Counted from the stretch's first letter, positions 3,849 to 12,296 are shown. The stretch is DNA of 14,384 nucleotides from Mycoplasma sp. CAG:472 (GCA_000437315.1 FR899389.1:1-14384), one strand, 5' to 3'. The notes: generated by a model from the letters alone, not told the origin. Program-made: numbers and translations.

Positions 3849-5814
3849 GCATATTTTTAATTTTTATAATAATTGAGTTTATATCAAATCCTAAAAATTT
3901 TAAAACATCTTTCTTTTTACCAGAAACTGCATAATCATCAATACCAATAGCACATTTAGGATTACTTGCAAATCTATTCCACATATTTGTTTTACCTGAT
4001 TCTAAAGTAAATGTTAATACATCCTTAGGTAAAAGTTTTTCTTCATAAATTGGATTTTGCATCATAAATAGTTCTGCACTTGGCATAGATACAACTCTTA
4101 TATCAATTCCTTCGAGTGCAAGCTGTGAGGCAATTTCTAGTGCAATAGTTACTTCATAACCTGTAGCAATAATAACTGCATCTAAATGATATTTTTCTTT
4201 TCTAACTATATAAGCACCATATTTAACATATTTACCATTTGTATGTTTTAAAACATTTATTTTTTCATTACTTAAAATAAGAGCAACAGTTCTTTTATTT
4301 TTTATAATGTATTCCCATGAACCAATAATTTCATTTATATCCGCAGGTCTTAAAACCACTAAATCAGGTATAAGTCTTAAATGAGATATTTCTTCGACTG
4401 GTGAATAAGCCATACCATCACTATTTACACTGTCATTTCCAAATATATATGTAACAGGAAGTTTTTGCATACTTGCACTTCTTATAAAAGAAAGCATTTT
4501 ACTAGCATATACTAAATTACAAGAACAAAAACATCTTAAATTAGACATAGAAAGGCCATTAACAATACCTGCCATAGCACTTTCTTTTTTACCAAATTCA
4601 ATATTTCTTCCTAAAGGATCCTCATTTGTCATTAAACTATCTTTTGTTAAAATAGCTTTAACATCTTTAAAAGCATCAGCACTACCACCCATAAAAAACT
4701 TAGTTTTCGGAGCAATAAAATTCATTGCCTTTTGATTCGAAGAAAGTTCATCTTCACAGTATTTTTCATTTATTTGATAATTAGTACTATCAAATTCAAC
4801 ATTAAACTCACCTTTTTCAAGTAAATTTATAATATTTATTATGTTACTATCTTTTGTAGCAAGCGCTTCATCGTATATTTTTTTCCATTTATTAAATGTT
4901 TTTTCCATACGAGCATTTATAATATTATTAAATTCTCTTTTTACCTCTTCATTAACATAAAAACTTTCTGTAGGATATTTACTTTCAATTTTTAAATTAA
5001 TAAGTTCTTCATTAGATATTAATGAACCATACACTCTTGGACTATTACTATTTTCAAGACCATAACCAAATTCATTATTAACTATTACAAATGATGGCAT
5101 ATCGCTTTTCTTAGCATCCTTTAAAGCATCCTCAATCTGTTTAGGATTGTTACCATTTTTAACATTTATTACATTAAAATCAAGGGCATCAAGTCTTGTT
5201 TCTAAATCTTCCGTATAAGTTTTAGAAATATTTCCATCTGAAGATATACCACTGTTATCATAAATAAAAATTAATTTATTAAGTTTTTGATTACTTGCAA
5301 AAGCCATTGCTTCATAGCCCGCACCTTCTTGAATATCTTCATTTGTCAAAAGAACATAGGTATAATAATTAATTAAATCTAAATCTTTATTTATATTTAA
5401 AAACATACTTTCAAAATATCTTTCAGATAAAGATATACCGACTGCTAAAGAAGTATTATCTCCAGCAAGAGAAGATGATGCATCAATACCCATTTCTTTA
5501 TTATATAAAAGAGCACCTGGTGCATAAGAATCAACATCTCTATATCTTTTTAAATCCTCAATTTGATAATCATATCCTGCATAAAATAAAGTTGCATAAA
5601 GTGCTGCACTATAATTTTTTGAAGGTACAATTAATCTATCTCTATTAATAAAACTAGGATTACTTGGTATTACATTTAAAACATTACTATATAAAGCATA
5701 AAATATTGGCACTCCAGTTAAAGTATGACCAGGATTACCCTCACCTGCTTTATCCATCATATCAAATGCTAAAAATTTTATACTATTAATTATTTCATTA
5801 CTTTTTACTGCCAT
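3838..5814 (-). CDS. tkt: Transketolase homologue that has lost its catalytic and cofactor residues (probable pseudoenzyme)
   Basis: The 658-residue protein aligns end to end with transketolase (663 aa in E. coli TktA): NRDRLIV, GYDYQIEDLK, EDLETRLDAL, GGSAD, LGRNIEFG, PVEEISHLR, LRPADINE and VVSMPSAELF are all recognisable. Yet the active site is gone. Aligned with my memory of TktA: His26 is Asn27, His66 is Asn67, His100 is Ala101, the thiamine-diphosphate/Mg motif GDG (154-156) is TNE (157-159), Mg ligand Asn185 is Ser188, GPLGQG is SLAGDN, His261 is Tyr262, His461 is Asn460, His473 is Tyr470 and Arg520 is Asn516. Glu411, Ser378 and Asp466 equivalents remain. The reading frame is intact, with a good ribosome binding site (GGAAGGAAAG) and its own terminator. 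It follows uvrC by 35 bases. A non-catalytic or regulatory role is inferred; recent decay without frameshifts is less likely. Confidence 0.9.
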   Translation of the reverse strand: MAVKSNEIINSIKFLAFDMMDKAGEGNPGHTLTGVPIFYALYSNVLNVIPSNPSFINRDRLIVPSKNYSAALYATLFYAGYDYQIEDLKRYRDVDSYAPGALLYNKEMGIDASSSLAGDNTSLAVGISLSERYFESMFLNINKDLDLINYYTYVLLTNEDIQEGAGYEAMAFASNQKLNKLIFIYDNSGISSDGNISKTYTEDLETRLDALDFNVINVKNGNNPKQIEDALKDAKKSDMPSFVIVNNEFGYGLENSNSPRVYGSLISNEELINLKIESKYPTESFYVNEEVKREFNNIINARMEKTFNKWKKIYDEALATKDSNIINIINLLEKGEFNVEFDSTNYQINEKYCEDELSSNQKAMNFIAPKTKFFMGGSADAFKDVKAILTKDSLMTNEDPLGRNIEFGKKESAMAGIVNGLSMSNLRCFCSCNLVYASKMLSFIRSASMQKLPVTYIFGNDSVNSDGMAYSPVEEISHLRLIPDLVVLRPADINEIIGSWEYIIKNKRTVALILSNEKINVLKHTNGKYVKYGAYIVRKEKYHLDAVIIATGYEVTIALEIASQLALEGIDIRVVSMPSAELFMMQNPIYEEKLLPKDVLTFTLESGKTNMWNRFASNPKCAIGIDDYAVSGKKKDVLKFLGFDINSIIIKIKNMLEK

Positions 5815-5849
5815 ATAACTTTCCTTCCTATTATATAGTTTATCATAAT

Positions 5850-7610
5850 TTAGTTTTCATTTAAATATCTTTTTAACTCAATAGCTATATTTTCAGGAAT
5901 AACTTTCTTTAACTCTTTGATATCAGCATTCTTAATTTTCTCAATACTACCAAACTTTTTAAGTAAATTATTTATTCTTTGAGTACCCAATCCCTCAACA
6001 TTAGAAAGCATACTTTTAAGCATACCTTTACTTCTTATTGTTTTATGATAAGTTATAACAAATCTATGAACTTCATCTTGGATTCTAGTTAAATAATTAA
6101 ATACATCATCATGTCCTGTTAAATCATAAGTTTTTAAAGTATCACTATCTAAAAGAGCATTTGTTCTATGATGATTATCTTTTTTTAAACCTACTACTTT
6201 AATATTTAAATTTAAAGTATTTAAAACTTCTTTACAAGCATTTATTTGATTTAGTCCTCCATCTAAAATTATTAAATCTGGCATTTCTTCTTTATCAACT
6301 ATACATCTAAAATATCTACGATATATAACCTCTTTCATCATATGATAATCATCATTTTTATCTACACTAATTTTATATTTACGATAATCATTTTTACTTG
6401 GTTTACCATTTTTAAATACAACCATTGCTCCTACAGAAAAAGATCCAAATAGGTTTGAATTATCAAAGGCATCTATTCTATATAAACTATTCATATTAAG
6501 AATCTTTCTTAGATTATCATGGGCTTCGAATACTCTTTTTTCATCATTTTTAAATCTATCTAAACTATTTTCTAAAGTAATTTTTGCATTTTCATAGGCT
6601 ATTTCAAGAAGTTTTTTCTTTGTTCCTTTTAAAGGTTTAACAAAGCTTGTATCAAGTAGTTTAGAAAGCATATTTTCCTCAATATCGGTAGGAATAACTA
6701 TTTCTTTAGGAACTTCATGTTTTTGATAAAAAGAATATAAATAACTTACTATTTCTTCTTCATTGCTTTCAATAGGAACAATTATATTATTATGACTACC
6801 AAGTAGTTTACCATTTCTAATAAAAAGTATTTCAATAGAAAGATAGCCTTTGAAAAAATAATATGACACTACATCTCTATTAACAAAATCATTAGATTGA
6901 ACTTTTTGTTTTTCACAAATATAATTAATATAATCCAGTTCATTTTTTAGTTCTAATGCTTTTTCATAATTTAAATTCGAAGAAAAATATTCCATTTTTT
7001 CTTTTATTTTATCAGTAATTATTTTATCATTACCACGTAAAAATGATAGTATTTCACTTTCCATAGTCTTAATTTTTTCCTCGGGGATATCTTTAGTGCA
7101 ATAGCCAAGACATTCTCCTATATGGTAATATAAACATACTTCTTTAGGCTTTCCTTCACACTTTTTCAAAGGATATAATCTATTTATTAAAGATACCATT
7201 CTTCGAGCAGCATAGGCATTAGGATATGGTCCAAATAAAAGTTTCTTATCACTTTTCTTTACATTTATATATCTTGATACTTTTAAAGCCGGATAAGGTT
7301 TTTTAATATATTCAATATATGGATAAGTTTTATCATCCTTTAAAAGAATATTATATTTAGGATTATATTTTTTAATTAAATTTATTTCCAATATAAAACT
7401 TTCTGTTTCAGTTTTAGTTACAATATACTTAAAATGATCTACTTCACTAACCATTAAAGCAGTTTTACCAGTTACTGTTCCACGAAAATATGAATGAAGT
7501 CTTTTATTTAAATCTTTGGCTTTACCTACATAAATTATTATTCCATCACTATTAACCATTTGATATGAACCAGGTGCATGTGGAACAAGTTTTAATTCTT
7601 CCTTAAACAT
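5850..7610 (-). CDS. uvrC: UvrABC excinuclease subunit C
   Basis: The 586-residue protein has the full UvrC plan. The GIY-YIG nuclease at about 10-95 keeps Tyr16, Tyr27, Arg37 and Glu75 (GSYQM–IIYVGKAKDLNKRL–FILEINLIK). Four cysteines at 151, 159, 167 and 171 match the conserved iron-sulphur/zinc cluster region. A UVR (UvrB-binding) motif lies at about 200-235. The RNase H-like 5' nuclease at about 375-530 keeps RIDAFDNSN, DDYHMMKEVIYRRY, PDLIILDGG and HRFVITYHK. Tandem helix-hairpin-helix motifs end the protein (NVEGLGTQRINNLLKKFGS). It makes the dual incisions in nucleotide excision repair after UvrA/UvrB damage recognition. ATG 7610 has AAGGAGA seven bases upstream. It is transcribed divergently from the YigZ-like gene. 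Confidence 0.97.
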   Translation of the reverse strand: MFKEELKLVPHAPGSYQMVNSDGIIIYVGKAKDLNKRLHSYFRGTVTGKTALMVSEVDHFKYIVTKTETESFILEINLIKKYNPKYNILLKDDKTYPYIEYIKKPYPALKVSRYINVKKSDKKLLFGPYPNAYAARRMVSLINRLYPLKKCEGKPKEVCLYYHIGECLGYCTKDIPEEKIKTMESEILSFLRGNDKIITDKIKEKMEYFSSNLNYEKALELKNELDYINYICEKQKVQSNDFVNRDVVSYYFFKGYLSIEILFIRNGKLLGSHNNIIVPIESNEEEIVSYLYSFYQKHEVPKEIVIPTDIEENMLSKLLDTSFVKPLKGTKKKLLEIAYENAKITLENSLDRFKNDEKRVFEAHDNLRKILNMNSLYRIDAFDNSNLFGSFSVGAMVVFKNGKPSKNDYRKYKISVDKNDDYHMMKEVIYRRYFRCIVDKEEMPDLIILDGGLNQINACKEVLNTLNLNIKVVGLKKDNHHRTNALLDSDTLKTYDLTGHDDVFNYLTRIQDEVHRFVITYHKTIRSKGMLKSMLSNVEGLGTQRINNLLKKFGSIEKIKNADIKELKKVIPENIAIELKRYLNEN

Positions 7611-7631
7611 AATAATTCTCCTTACAAAAAT

Positions 7632-7637
7632 ATTATA
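7632..7637 (-). promoter_or_regulatory. -10 element of the uvrC promoter
   Basis: TATAAT on the minus strand (7637 to 7632), 22 bases before the uvrC ATG with AAGGAGA between. The -35 region (around 7655-7660, CTTATT) is poor. It lies close to the divergent -10 at 7662-7667, so the two promoters share one short region. Confidence 0.45.
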
Positions 7638-7661
7638 CTACAAAAATACCTAAAAATAAGA

Positions 7662-7667
7662 TATAAT
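7662..7667 (+). promoter_or_regulatory. -10 element of the yigZ-like gene
   Basis: TATAAT at 7662-7667 predicts transcription starting near 7674. That would lie inside or beyond the upstream ATG at 7672 and supports the start codon at 7684, which has GAGGT at 7674-7678. The -35 is weak. Confidence 0.5.
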
Positions 7668-7683
7668 TTTTATGAGGTATATT

Positions 7684-8040
7684 ATGTTATTAAATGAATT
7701 TGAATTAACTATTAAAAAATCTAAATTTATAGGTTTACTATATAAAATTGATACCGAAGAAGATATCAAAAAAATACTTAGTGATGTTAAAGGTAAGCAT
7801 CCTAAAGCAAAACATTTTCCTTATGCTTATATATTAGGAAGTAGCGCAGGAAAAACTGATGACAAAGAACCACATAATAGTGCTGGAATGCAAATATATA
7901 ATATTTTAAATTATAATAATCTAAATAGCCACCTTTTAATAATTATAAGATATTTTGGTGGAACTAAACTTGGAGCAAGCAATCTTTTAAGAACTTATTT
8001 AGAAGTTGCTAAAAATGTAACAAAAAAAATCACAAATTAA
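7684..8040 (+). CDS. Single-domain YigZ/IMPACT (UPF0029) family protein
   Basis: I start the protein at ATG 7684 (118 residues) because GAGGT lies at the right distance and the predicted transcript begins after the in-frame ATG at 7672. It has the N-terminal IMPACT/UPF0029 signature: KKSKFIG at the start, H–AKHFPYAYI, TDDKEP in place of the usual DDGEP, and IIIRYFGGTKLGASNLLRTY near the end. Bacterial YigZ/YvyE proteins usually have about 200-215 residues with a second, ferredoxin-like domain (DUF1949); here the gene stops after the first domain and runs straight into a terminator. The Gly of DDGEP and some Gly residues after KLG are replaced. The biochemical role of YigZ is not established; eukaryotic IMPACT regulates the GCN2 pathway. 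Family assignment is firm, function is not. Confidence 0.88.
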   Translation: MLLNEFELTIKKSKFIGLLYKIDTEEDIKKILSDVKGKHPKAKHFPYAYILGSSAGKTDDKEPHNSAGMQIYNILNYNNLNSHLLIIIRYFGGTKLGASNLLRTYLEVAKNVTKKITN

Positions 8041-8052
8041 TGTGATTTTTTA
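8023..8052. terminator. Bidirectional terminator between convergent genes
   Basis: AAAAAATCACA (8024-8034), loop AATTAA, TGTGATTTTTT (8041-8051): an 11-bp perfect stem with A and U tracts on both sides. It contains the stop codon of the yigZ-like gene and lies two bases before the stop of the surface protein gene, so it serves both strands. Confidence 0.85.
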
Positions 8053-8053
8053 A

Positions 8054-9748
8054 TTAGTTCATCTTTTTCTTAAGTACTAATGCAGCAGCACCTAATAGAG
8101 CTAAACTCATAAGTGTAACTGAAGTATATACTAAGATTCCATCAACAGTATTTGGATTTTCAACTTTTGCTGGAGTATAGAAACTAACTTCGAATGTAGA
8201 GAAACTTTCAGTTTCAATTTCAATATATTTTTGTCCATTTTCCTCTTTAATTTCATATTCTTTAGTATCAATTACAGTTTCACCATTTTTATGTACTACT
8301 TTTGCATGAGTAAATGTAATTTCATTAGGAACAGCAACTTTTATTTTTACTTTTCCATTTATTGCTTCATTAGGAATAACTTTAGATTCTTGATTAACTG
8401 TATAATATGGTTTAATATCAAGAACTAAAACACCTTTTTCTTTATCATAAGATTTAATTTCACTAGAAATTTTAACCTCAACTAAAGTGTTTTCTAATCC
8501 TTCGATTTTTGAAGAATCAACAGCCTCTTTTAAACCTGTTACAGTATCAGTAAGTTTTGCATCAGTTAATTCTTTAGCAACCTTTTCATCTACTTTATCA
8601 CTAACTTTAACTTCTGGAGCAGTAACAACTAATTCACCTTTGTTTTCACTAACTATAGTATACATTTCACCATCTTTAACAGCTTTTACACCTGTTACTA
8701 GTTTTACTCCATCTTTTTTAGTAACTATTTCATCAGTAAATGAACCACCAGAAATTTCAATTTCATCAGGTTTCATCATATCAAGAGTACCTTTAAAAGT
8801 ACCACCTTTTATTACGATTGCTTTTGCTAATGCACCTTCAGTTGCAGAGTCTGCTAAATAATGTTGAATAGCAGCATTATGTGAGGAAGTATATTCTCCA
8901 CCATCAATAGTCATTTCAACATGTCCATAGAAACTAGGATGTGATTCAATTTGAATTGCAGAACCAGTACCTTTAATTCCTTCACCTTCACCAATACTAT
9001 CCTTCTTTTCACCAGTTGCAGTAATTTTTGCATTTTTAATATTCCAGATACCTGCTTTTGTAGCAATACCTGAAGTTACGCCTTCAATTGTAGCTCCATC
9101 GATATTCCATATTGCGTAACCAGCTCCGTAAATACCATCAGTATTTCCAATTAGTTTTGCACTTGAATAAATATTGAATACTGGACAGTTTTCAGTATTT
9201 CTAATATTTCCATTAATTTGAATACTAGAACCCTCAACTCCATTTTTGTTTAGATCTCCCTCAAGAGTACCATAAACATTTACATTTACGCCATAAGAAA
9301 CATATTTATTGTCATTATCTGGAAAAACAACAATAATTGCCATATGACCTTTTAAATGTACATCTTTGCCAACAGTAACATTACTATAATTGACATCTTC
9401 TTTATTCTTAGATCCTTTAATATAGATTGGTGAAAAATTAGTTATATCATTTTTCATTGAACCTTTTCCAGTTAAATCAAGTGTTCCACCATCAATATTA
9501 ATTGAAGTTTGATTTTTAAATAAAATGTCATGATTATTTAAATCAATTGTAACTTCTTTACCATCAACTAAATATAAATCTTTTGTAACTTCAAAATTTT
9601 CAGTTACTTTTGCTTCACCACCAGTTGCAAGAACTGCTTTAAGTTCTTCTTCTGTTTTAACTTCTTTAGTTTCTGCAAAAACTATTGAGGGTAAAATTAT
9701 TGCAAAAGCCATTACTAAAGTTAAAACTATTCTTTTTAGGTTCTTCAT
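8054..9748 (-). CDS. Secreted cell-surface protein with signal peptide, beta-helix-like repeats and C-terminal sorting-type anchor
   Basis: I place the start at ATG 9748 (564 residues), because AAAGGA lies eight bases upstream and the promoter at 9771-9799 overlaps the longer frame, which opens at 9799. The protein opens with a classic signal peptide (MKNLKRIVLTLVMAFA, then IILPSIVFA, cleavage before ETKE). The first ~330 residues carry irregular short beta-strand repeats (TIDLNNHDI, NIDGGTLDLTGKG, NIDGATIEGVTSG, TIDGGEYTSS, EISGGSFTDE), as in right-handed parallel beta-helix surface proteins. A second region follows with KVSDKVDEKVAKELTD–EVKISSEIKSYD and Ig-like strands. The C-terminus is ENPNTVDG, a hydrophobic helix and KKKMN, the layout of a sortase substrate with a variant motif. 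It is probably wall-anchored; ligand and role are unknown. Confidence 0.88.
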   Translation of the reverse strand: MKNLKRIVLTLVMAFAIILPSIVFAETKEVKTEEELKAVLATGGEAKVTENFEVTKDLYLVDGKEVTIDLNNHDILFKNQTSINIDGGTLDLTGKGSMKNDITNFSPIYIKGSKNKEDVNYSNVTVGKDVHLKGHMAIIVVFPDNDNKYVSYGVNVNVYGTLEGDLNKNGVEGSSIQINGNIRNTENCPVFNIYSSAKLIGNTDGIYGAGYAIWNIDGATIEGVTSGIATKAGIWNIKNAKITATGEKKDSIGEGEGIKGTGSAIQIESHPSFYGHVEMTIDGGEYTSSHNAAIQHYLADSATEGALAKAIVIKGGTFKGTLDMMKPDEIEISGGSFTDEIVTKKDGVKLVTGVKAVKDGEMYTIVSENKGELVVTAPEVKVSDKVDEKVAKELTDAKLTDTVTGLKEAVDSSKIEGLENTLVEVKISSEIKSYDKEKGVLVLDIKPYYTVNQESKVIPNEAINGKVKIKVAVPNEITFTHAKVVHKNGETVIDTKEYEIKEENGQKYIEIETESFSTFEVSFYTPAKVENPNTVDGILVYTSVTLMSLALLGAAALVLKKKMN

Positions 9749-9770
9749 TTTCCCTATCCTTTCTATATTC

Positions 9771-9799
9771 ATACTATCATAATAATGTTTTAATTTCAA
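9771..9799 (-). promoter_or_regulatory. Promoter of the surface protein gene
   Basis: TTGAAA (9799-9794), a 17-base spacer and TAGTAT (9776-9771) on the minus strand. The start point near 9764 leaves a short leader with AAAGGATAGGG and fixes ATG 9748 as the start codon. Confidence 0.55.
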
Positions 9800-9859
9800 T
9801 AGATTAAACTGATAATTTTATTCTATGTGTAAACCAATTATTAATAAATATTATTATAT

Positions 9860-9895
9860 AATGTCAGGATAAATGTCGTAAGAAATGTCATAAGA
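9860..9895 (-). repeat. Three direct repeats of GACATT at 12-base spacing, possible activator site
   Basis: On the minus strand TATGACATTTCT, TACGACATTTAT and CCTGACATTATA follow one another with an exact 12-base period (GACATT ends at 9884, 9872 and 9860). They lie about 60-95 bases upstream of the -35 of the surface protein gene. Regular direct repeats of this size are typical of response-regulator binding sites. No specific regulator can be named. Confidence 0.4.
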
Positions 9896-9930
9896 AATTT
9901 TATTATTATTTCAAATACAACGACTATAAA

Positions 9931-9964
9931 TAAAAAAATAACACTAAGTTTTTATAGTGTTATT
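9931..9964 (-). terminator. Intrinsic terminator of the ruvA–mscS operon
   Basis: Minus strand AATAACACTA (9964-9955), loop, TAGTGTTATT (9946-9937), followed by five T and ATT. A 10-bp stem with a U tract, 33 bases beyond the mscS stop codon. Confidence 0.8.
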
Positions 9965-9996
9965 CATATTTATAAATTATTAGGTTCTATATAAAT

Positions 9997-10782
9997 TTAT
10001 TTTTTATTAATTACATTAATATAGTTGTAAGGTATTTCAATATTATTTTTATCAAACACTTTCTTTAAATTTTCATTTAATTTACAACTATTTTCAAAAC
10101 TTTCACTAATATCTTTTCCCCATACATAACATCTAAGTATTACTGCGGAACTATCCCATCTTATTACTTTAACATTTATATCGTAGTTTGCATCTTTATA
10201 TAATTTTTTAAGTTCTTCCTTAGCAAGTTTTATGGCCTTATCTAAATCAGATGAATAAGAAATACCATATTCCATAAATGAACAATGTTTATTTTCATTA
10301 TAATCATAGTTTTCAATTGTAAGGGTATTTAAAACACTATTAGGAATAATATATCTTTGATTATTATAACCTTTTATTATAGTATGTCTCATTGATACCT
10401 CTAAAACGGTGCCAGATATATCTTTTTCTAAAATATGAATTCTATCTCCTACCTCAATTGGATGAGAAAATAAAAGAGAAATACTACCAAATAGATTCTT
10501 AAGAGCCTCTTGAGCCGCTAAGCCTAAAATAGTAGTTAATATTCCAACTGCAGAAAGTAAGGTAACAGAAAGTGATTTAAACATTTTAAATTTTGATAAA
10601 CAAATAGTTACACCTATTCCAAAAATTATAGCAGTTTTAAGTCTATCAAAAAATATTAAAATAGTTTTTAAATTTTTATTATTCTTTTTATCCATTACTT
10701 TTTTAATAAACTTATCAATTAATAAATTTATTATATAACTTATTAAAAGTATTACTACAATACTTATTATTTGTTCTAACAT
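9997..10782 (-). CDS. mscS: MscS-type small-conductance mechanosensitive channel
   Basis: The 261-residue protein has three membrane helices (about 5-22, 48-64 and 71-105). The last is the pore-lining helix, with the family signature GLAAQEALKNLFGSISLLF and then the start of the beta domain (HPIEVGDRI). The motif IIPNSVLNTLTIENYD, typical of the MscS cytoplasmic domain, follows. It opens under membrane tension to release solutes on osmotic downshock. Length is near E. coli MscS (286 aa). It is the last gene of the ruvA operon, 12 bases behind ruvB, with its own ribosome binding site (AAAGGATAAG), and is followed by a terminator. Co-transcription with repair genes is probably incidental. Confidence 0.92.
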   Translation of the reverse strand: MLEQIISIVVILLISYIINLLIDKFIKKVMDKKNNKNLKTILIFFDRLKTAIIFGIGVTICLSKFKMFKSLSVTLLSAVGILTTILGLAAQEALKNLFGSISLLFSHPIEVGDRIHILEKDISGTVLEVSMRHTIIKGYNNQRYIIPNSVLNTLTIENYDYNENKHCSFMEYGISYSSDLDKAIKLAKEELKKLYKDANYDINVKVIRWDSSAVILRCYVWGKDISESFENSCKLNENLKKVFDKNNIEIPYNYINVINKK

Positions 10783-10794
10783 AACTTATCCTTT

Positions 10795-11796
10795 CTAAAA
10801 TAAAGATTTATTATAATCAATTTTTAAATGATCATAACTTTTTTCAGTGGCAACTCTACCACTTTTAGTTCTTTTTATAAAACCCTCTTGTAAAAGAAAT
10901 GGTTCTACTACATCCTCAATTGTAGATACTTCTTCACCAATTGATGTTGCAATAGTTTCTATTCCAACAGGCCCTCCATTAAATTTTTCAATTAAACTTT
11001 TTAAATATTCTATATCAATACTATCAAGTCCATAATCATCAACTTTTAATCTTTTTAAAGCATCTTTAGTAATATCTAAAGTTATATTTCCATTACCAAG
11101 TACTAAAGCAAAATCAGATACTCTTTTGAAAAGTCTATTAGCAATCCTTGGAGTTTTTCTTGCTCTTTTGGCAAGCTCTAATGCTGCATCATCTTCAATA
11201 GGCATATCTAAAACTTTACTAGTTCTTTTGACAATACCCGCAAGTTCATCATCAGTATAATATTCAAGTTTATTTACAATACCAAATCTATCGCGAAGAG
11301 GTGAGGTAAGATCTCCTGCCCTAGTAGTGGCTCCAACTAAAGTAAAAGGTGGTAAATCTATTTTAATACTTTTACTTTTACCTTCACTACCTATTACAAG
11401 GTCAAGTTCAAAATCTTCCATTGCTGGATAAAGTATTTCCTCAATATAAGAAGGAAGTCTATGAATTTCATCAATAAATAATACATCTCCTGGTTCAAGT
11501 GAAGAAAGTACTGCTGCAAGATCTCCTGGTTTTTCCATTGCAGGTCCTGATGTTGTTCTAATATTTGTACCCATTTCATTTGCAATAATATGAGCAAGAG
11601 TTGTTTTACCAAGTCCCGGAGGACCATATAATAAAGTATGATCTAATACTTGTCCTCTCATTTTAGCAGCCTTAATAAAAACATCTAAATTTTGTTTTAT
11701 TTCAGTTTGTCCAACATATTCTGATAACCTTTGCGGTCTAATATTTTCTTCGAAAACTTCCTCATTTTGTTCATTTGCATCTAATATTCTGTCCAT
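10795..11796 (-). CDS. ruvB: Holliday junction branch migration ATPase RuvB
   Basis: The 333-residue protein matches RuvB over its whole length (336 in E. coli). It opens with [12 protein letters not shown]. Walker A is GPPGLGKT (58-65), Walker B LFIDE (106-110), sensor 1 ATTRAG (156-161), and the arginine-finger region LRDRFG (167-172). The C-terminal winged helix ends with [18 protein letters not shown]. RuvB hexamers, loaded by RuvA, drive branch migration of Holliday junctions. The start ATG 11796 has AGGAGGAAATTAG just before it and lies 26 bases inside the 3' end of the HAD gene, so the two are translationally linked. mscS follows after 12 bases. Confidence 0.98.
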   Translation of the reverse strand: MDRILDANEQNEEVFEENIRPQRLSEYVGQTEIKQNLDVFIKAAKMRGQVLDHTLLYGPPGLGKTTLAHIIANEMGTNIRTTSGPAMEKPGDLAAVLSSLEPGDVLFIDEIHRLPSYIEEILYPAMEDFELDLVIGSEGKSKSIKIDLPPFTLVGATTRAGDLTSPLRDRFGIVNKLEYYTDDELAGIVKRTSKVLDMPIEDDAALELAKRARKTPRIANRLFKRVSDFALVLGNGNITLDITKDALKRLKVDDYGLDSIDIEYLKSLIEKFNGGPVGIETIATSIGEEVSTIEDVVEPFLLQEGFIKRTKSGRVATEKSYDHLKIDYNKSLF

Positions 11797-12295
11797 CTAA
11801 TTTCCTCCTAACAAAATTTATAACTTCATACCAATTTTTAACATCTACTCCATATTGTAATGCTTCTACATTATGATTTCTAACATCCTCAATTACTTCT
11901 AAAGTATCATCAATAACTAAATCAATTCCATATTCTACTGCCTCTTTACCTTTAGGAAAAGCTTTAAAAATATATTTATCAAAATATAACTTATGTTTTT
12001 CTAAATACTCCTTAGTTAAGTCAATAATTTCAGGGCATCCTCCACCTCTTGCTGTTAAAAGAGCTATCTCAATATTATTCTCTTTAAAAAATGAAAATGC
12101 CTCATATACGCCATCAAATAAATCAAGACTATTTGTAATATCTTTATAATATTTATAGAAAAAATCTAGCCCTTCATTTTTAGATAAATCGTGATAACTA
12201 TTTAAATTATTTCCAGGTAAATGTTTATCTAAATATCTTTTTGATGTAACTGATGTATTTACAATTGTATTATCAAAATCAATACCAATTCTCAT
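11771..12295 (-). CDS. HAD-superfamily nucleotidase (5'(3')-deoxyribonucleotidase-like)
   Basis: The 174-residue protein carries the HAD motifs: motif I IDFDNT with nucleophile Asp6 and Asp8, motif [10 protein letters not shown] with Thr81, a motif III lysine in FPKGK (115 or 117), and motif IV IDLVIDD with Asp129/Asp130. The small size and insert between motifs I and II suggest the NT5C/YqfW-like nucleotidases, which dephosphorylate (deoxy)nucleotides. The substrate cannot be read from the sequence. It begins one base after the ruvA stop codon, with its Shine-Dalgarno (GAGGT) formed by the last ruvA codons, and its end overlaps ruvB by 26 bases. Sitting between ruvA and ruvB is unusual; those two are normally adjacent. 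Confidence 0.85.
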   Translation of the reverse strand: MRIGIDFDNTIVNTSVTSKRYLDKHLPGNNLNSYHDLSKNEGLDFFYKYYKDITNSLDLFDGVYEAFSFFKENNIEIALLTARGGGCPEIIDLTKEYLEKHKLYFDKYIFKAFPKGKEAVEYGIDLVIDDTLEVIEDVRNHNVEALQYGVDVKNWYEVINFVRRKLDGQNIRCK

Positions 12296-12296
12296 A

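Noticed and set aside
8231..8861. Two plus-strand open frames (65 and 124 codons) inside the surface protein region
   Set aside because: They are the reverse complement of the well-supported surface protein gene; composition is Phe/Tyr/Ile- or Ser/Thr-rich low complexity, with no ribosome binding site or family match.
11394..11627. Minus-strand 77-codon frame and a plus-strand 62-codon frame (10847-11035) within ruvB
   Set aside because: Both are out-of-frame shadows of ruvB, whose Walker motifs and full length are intact.
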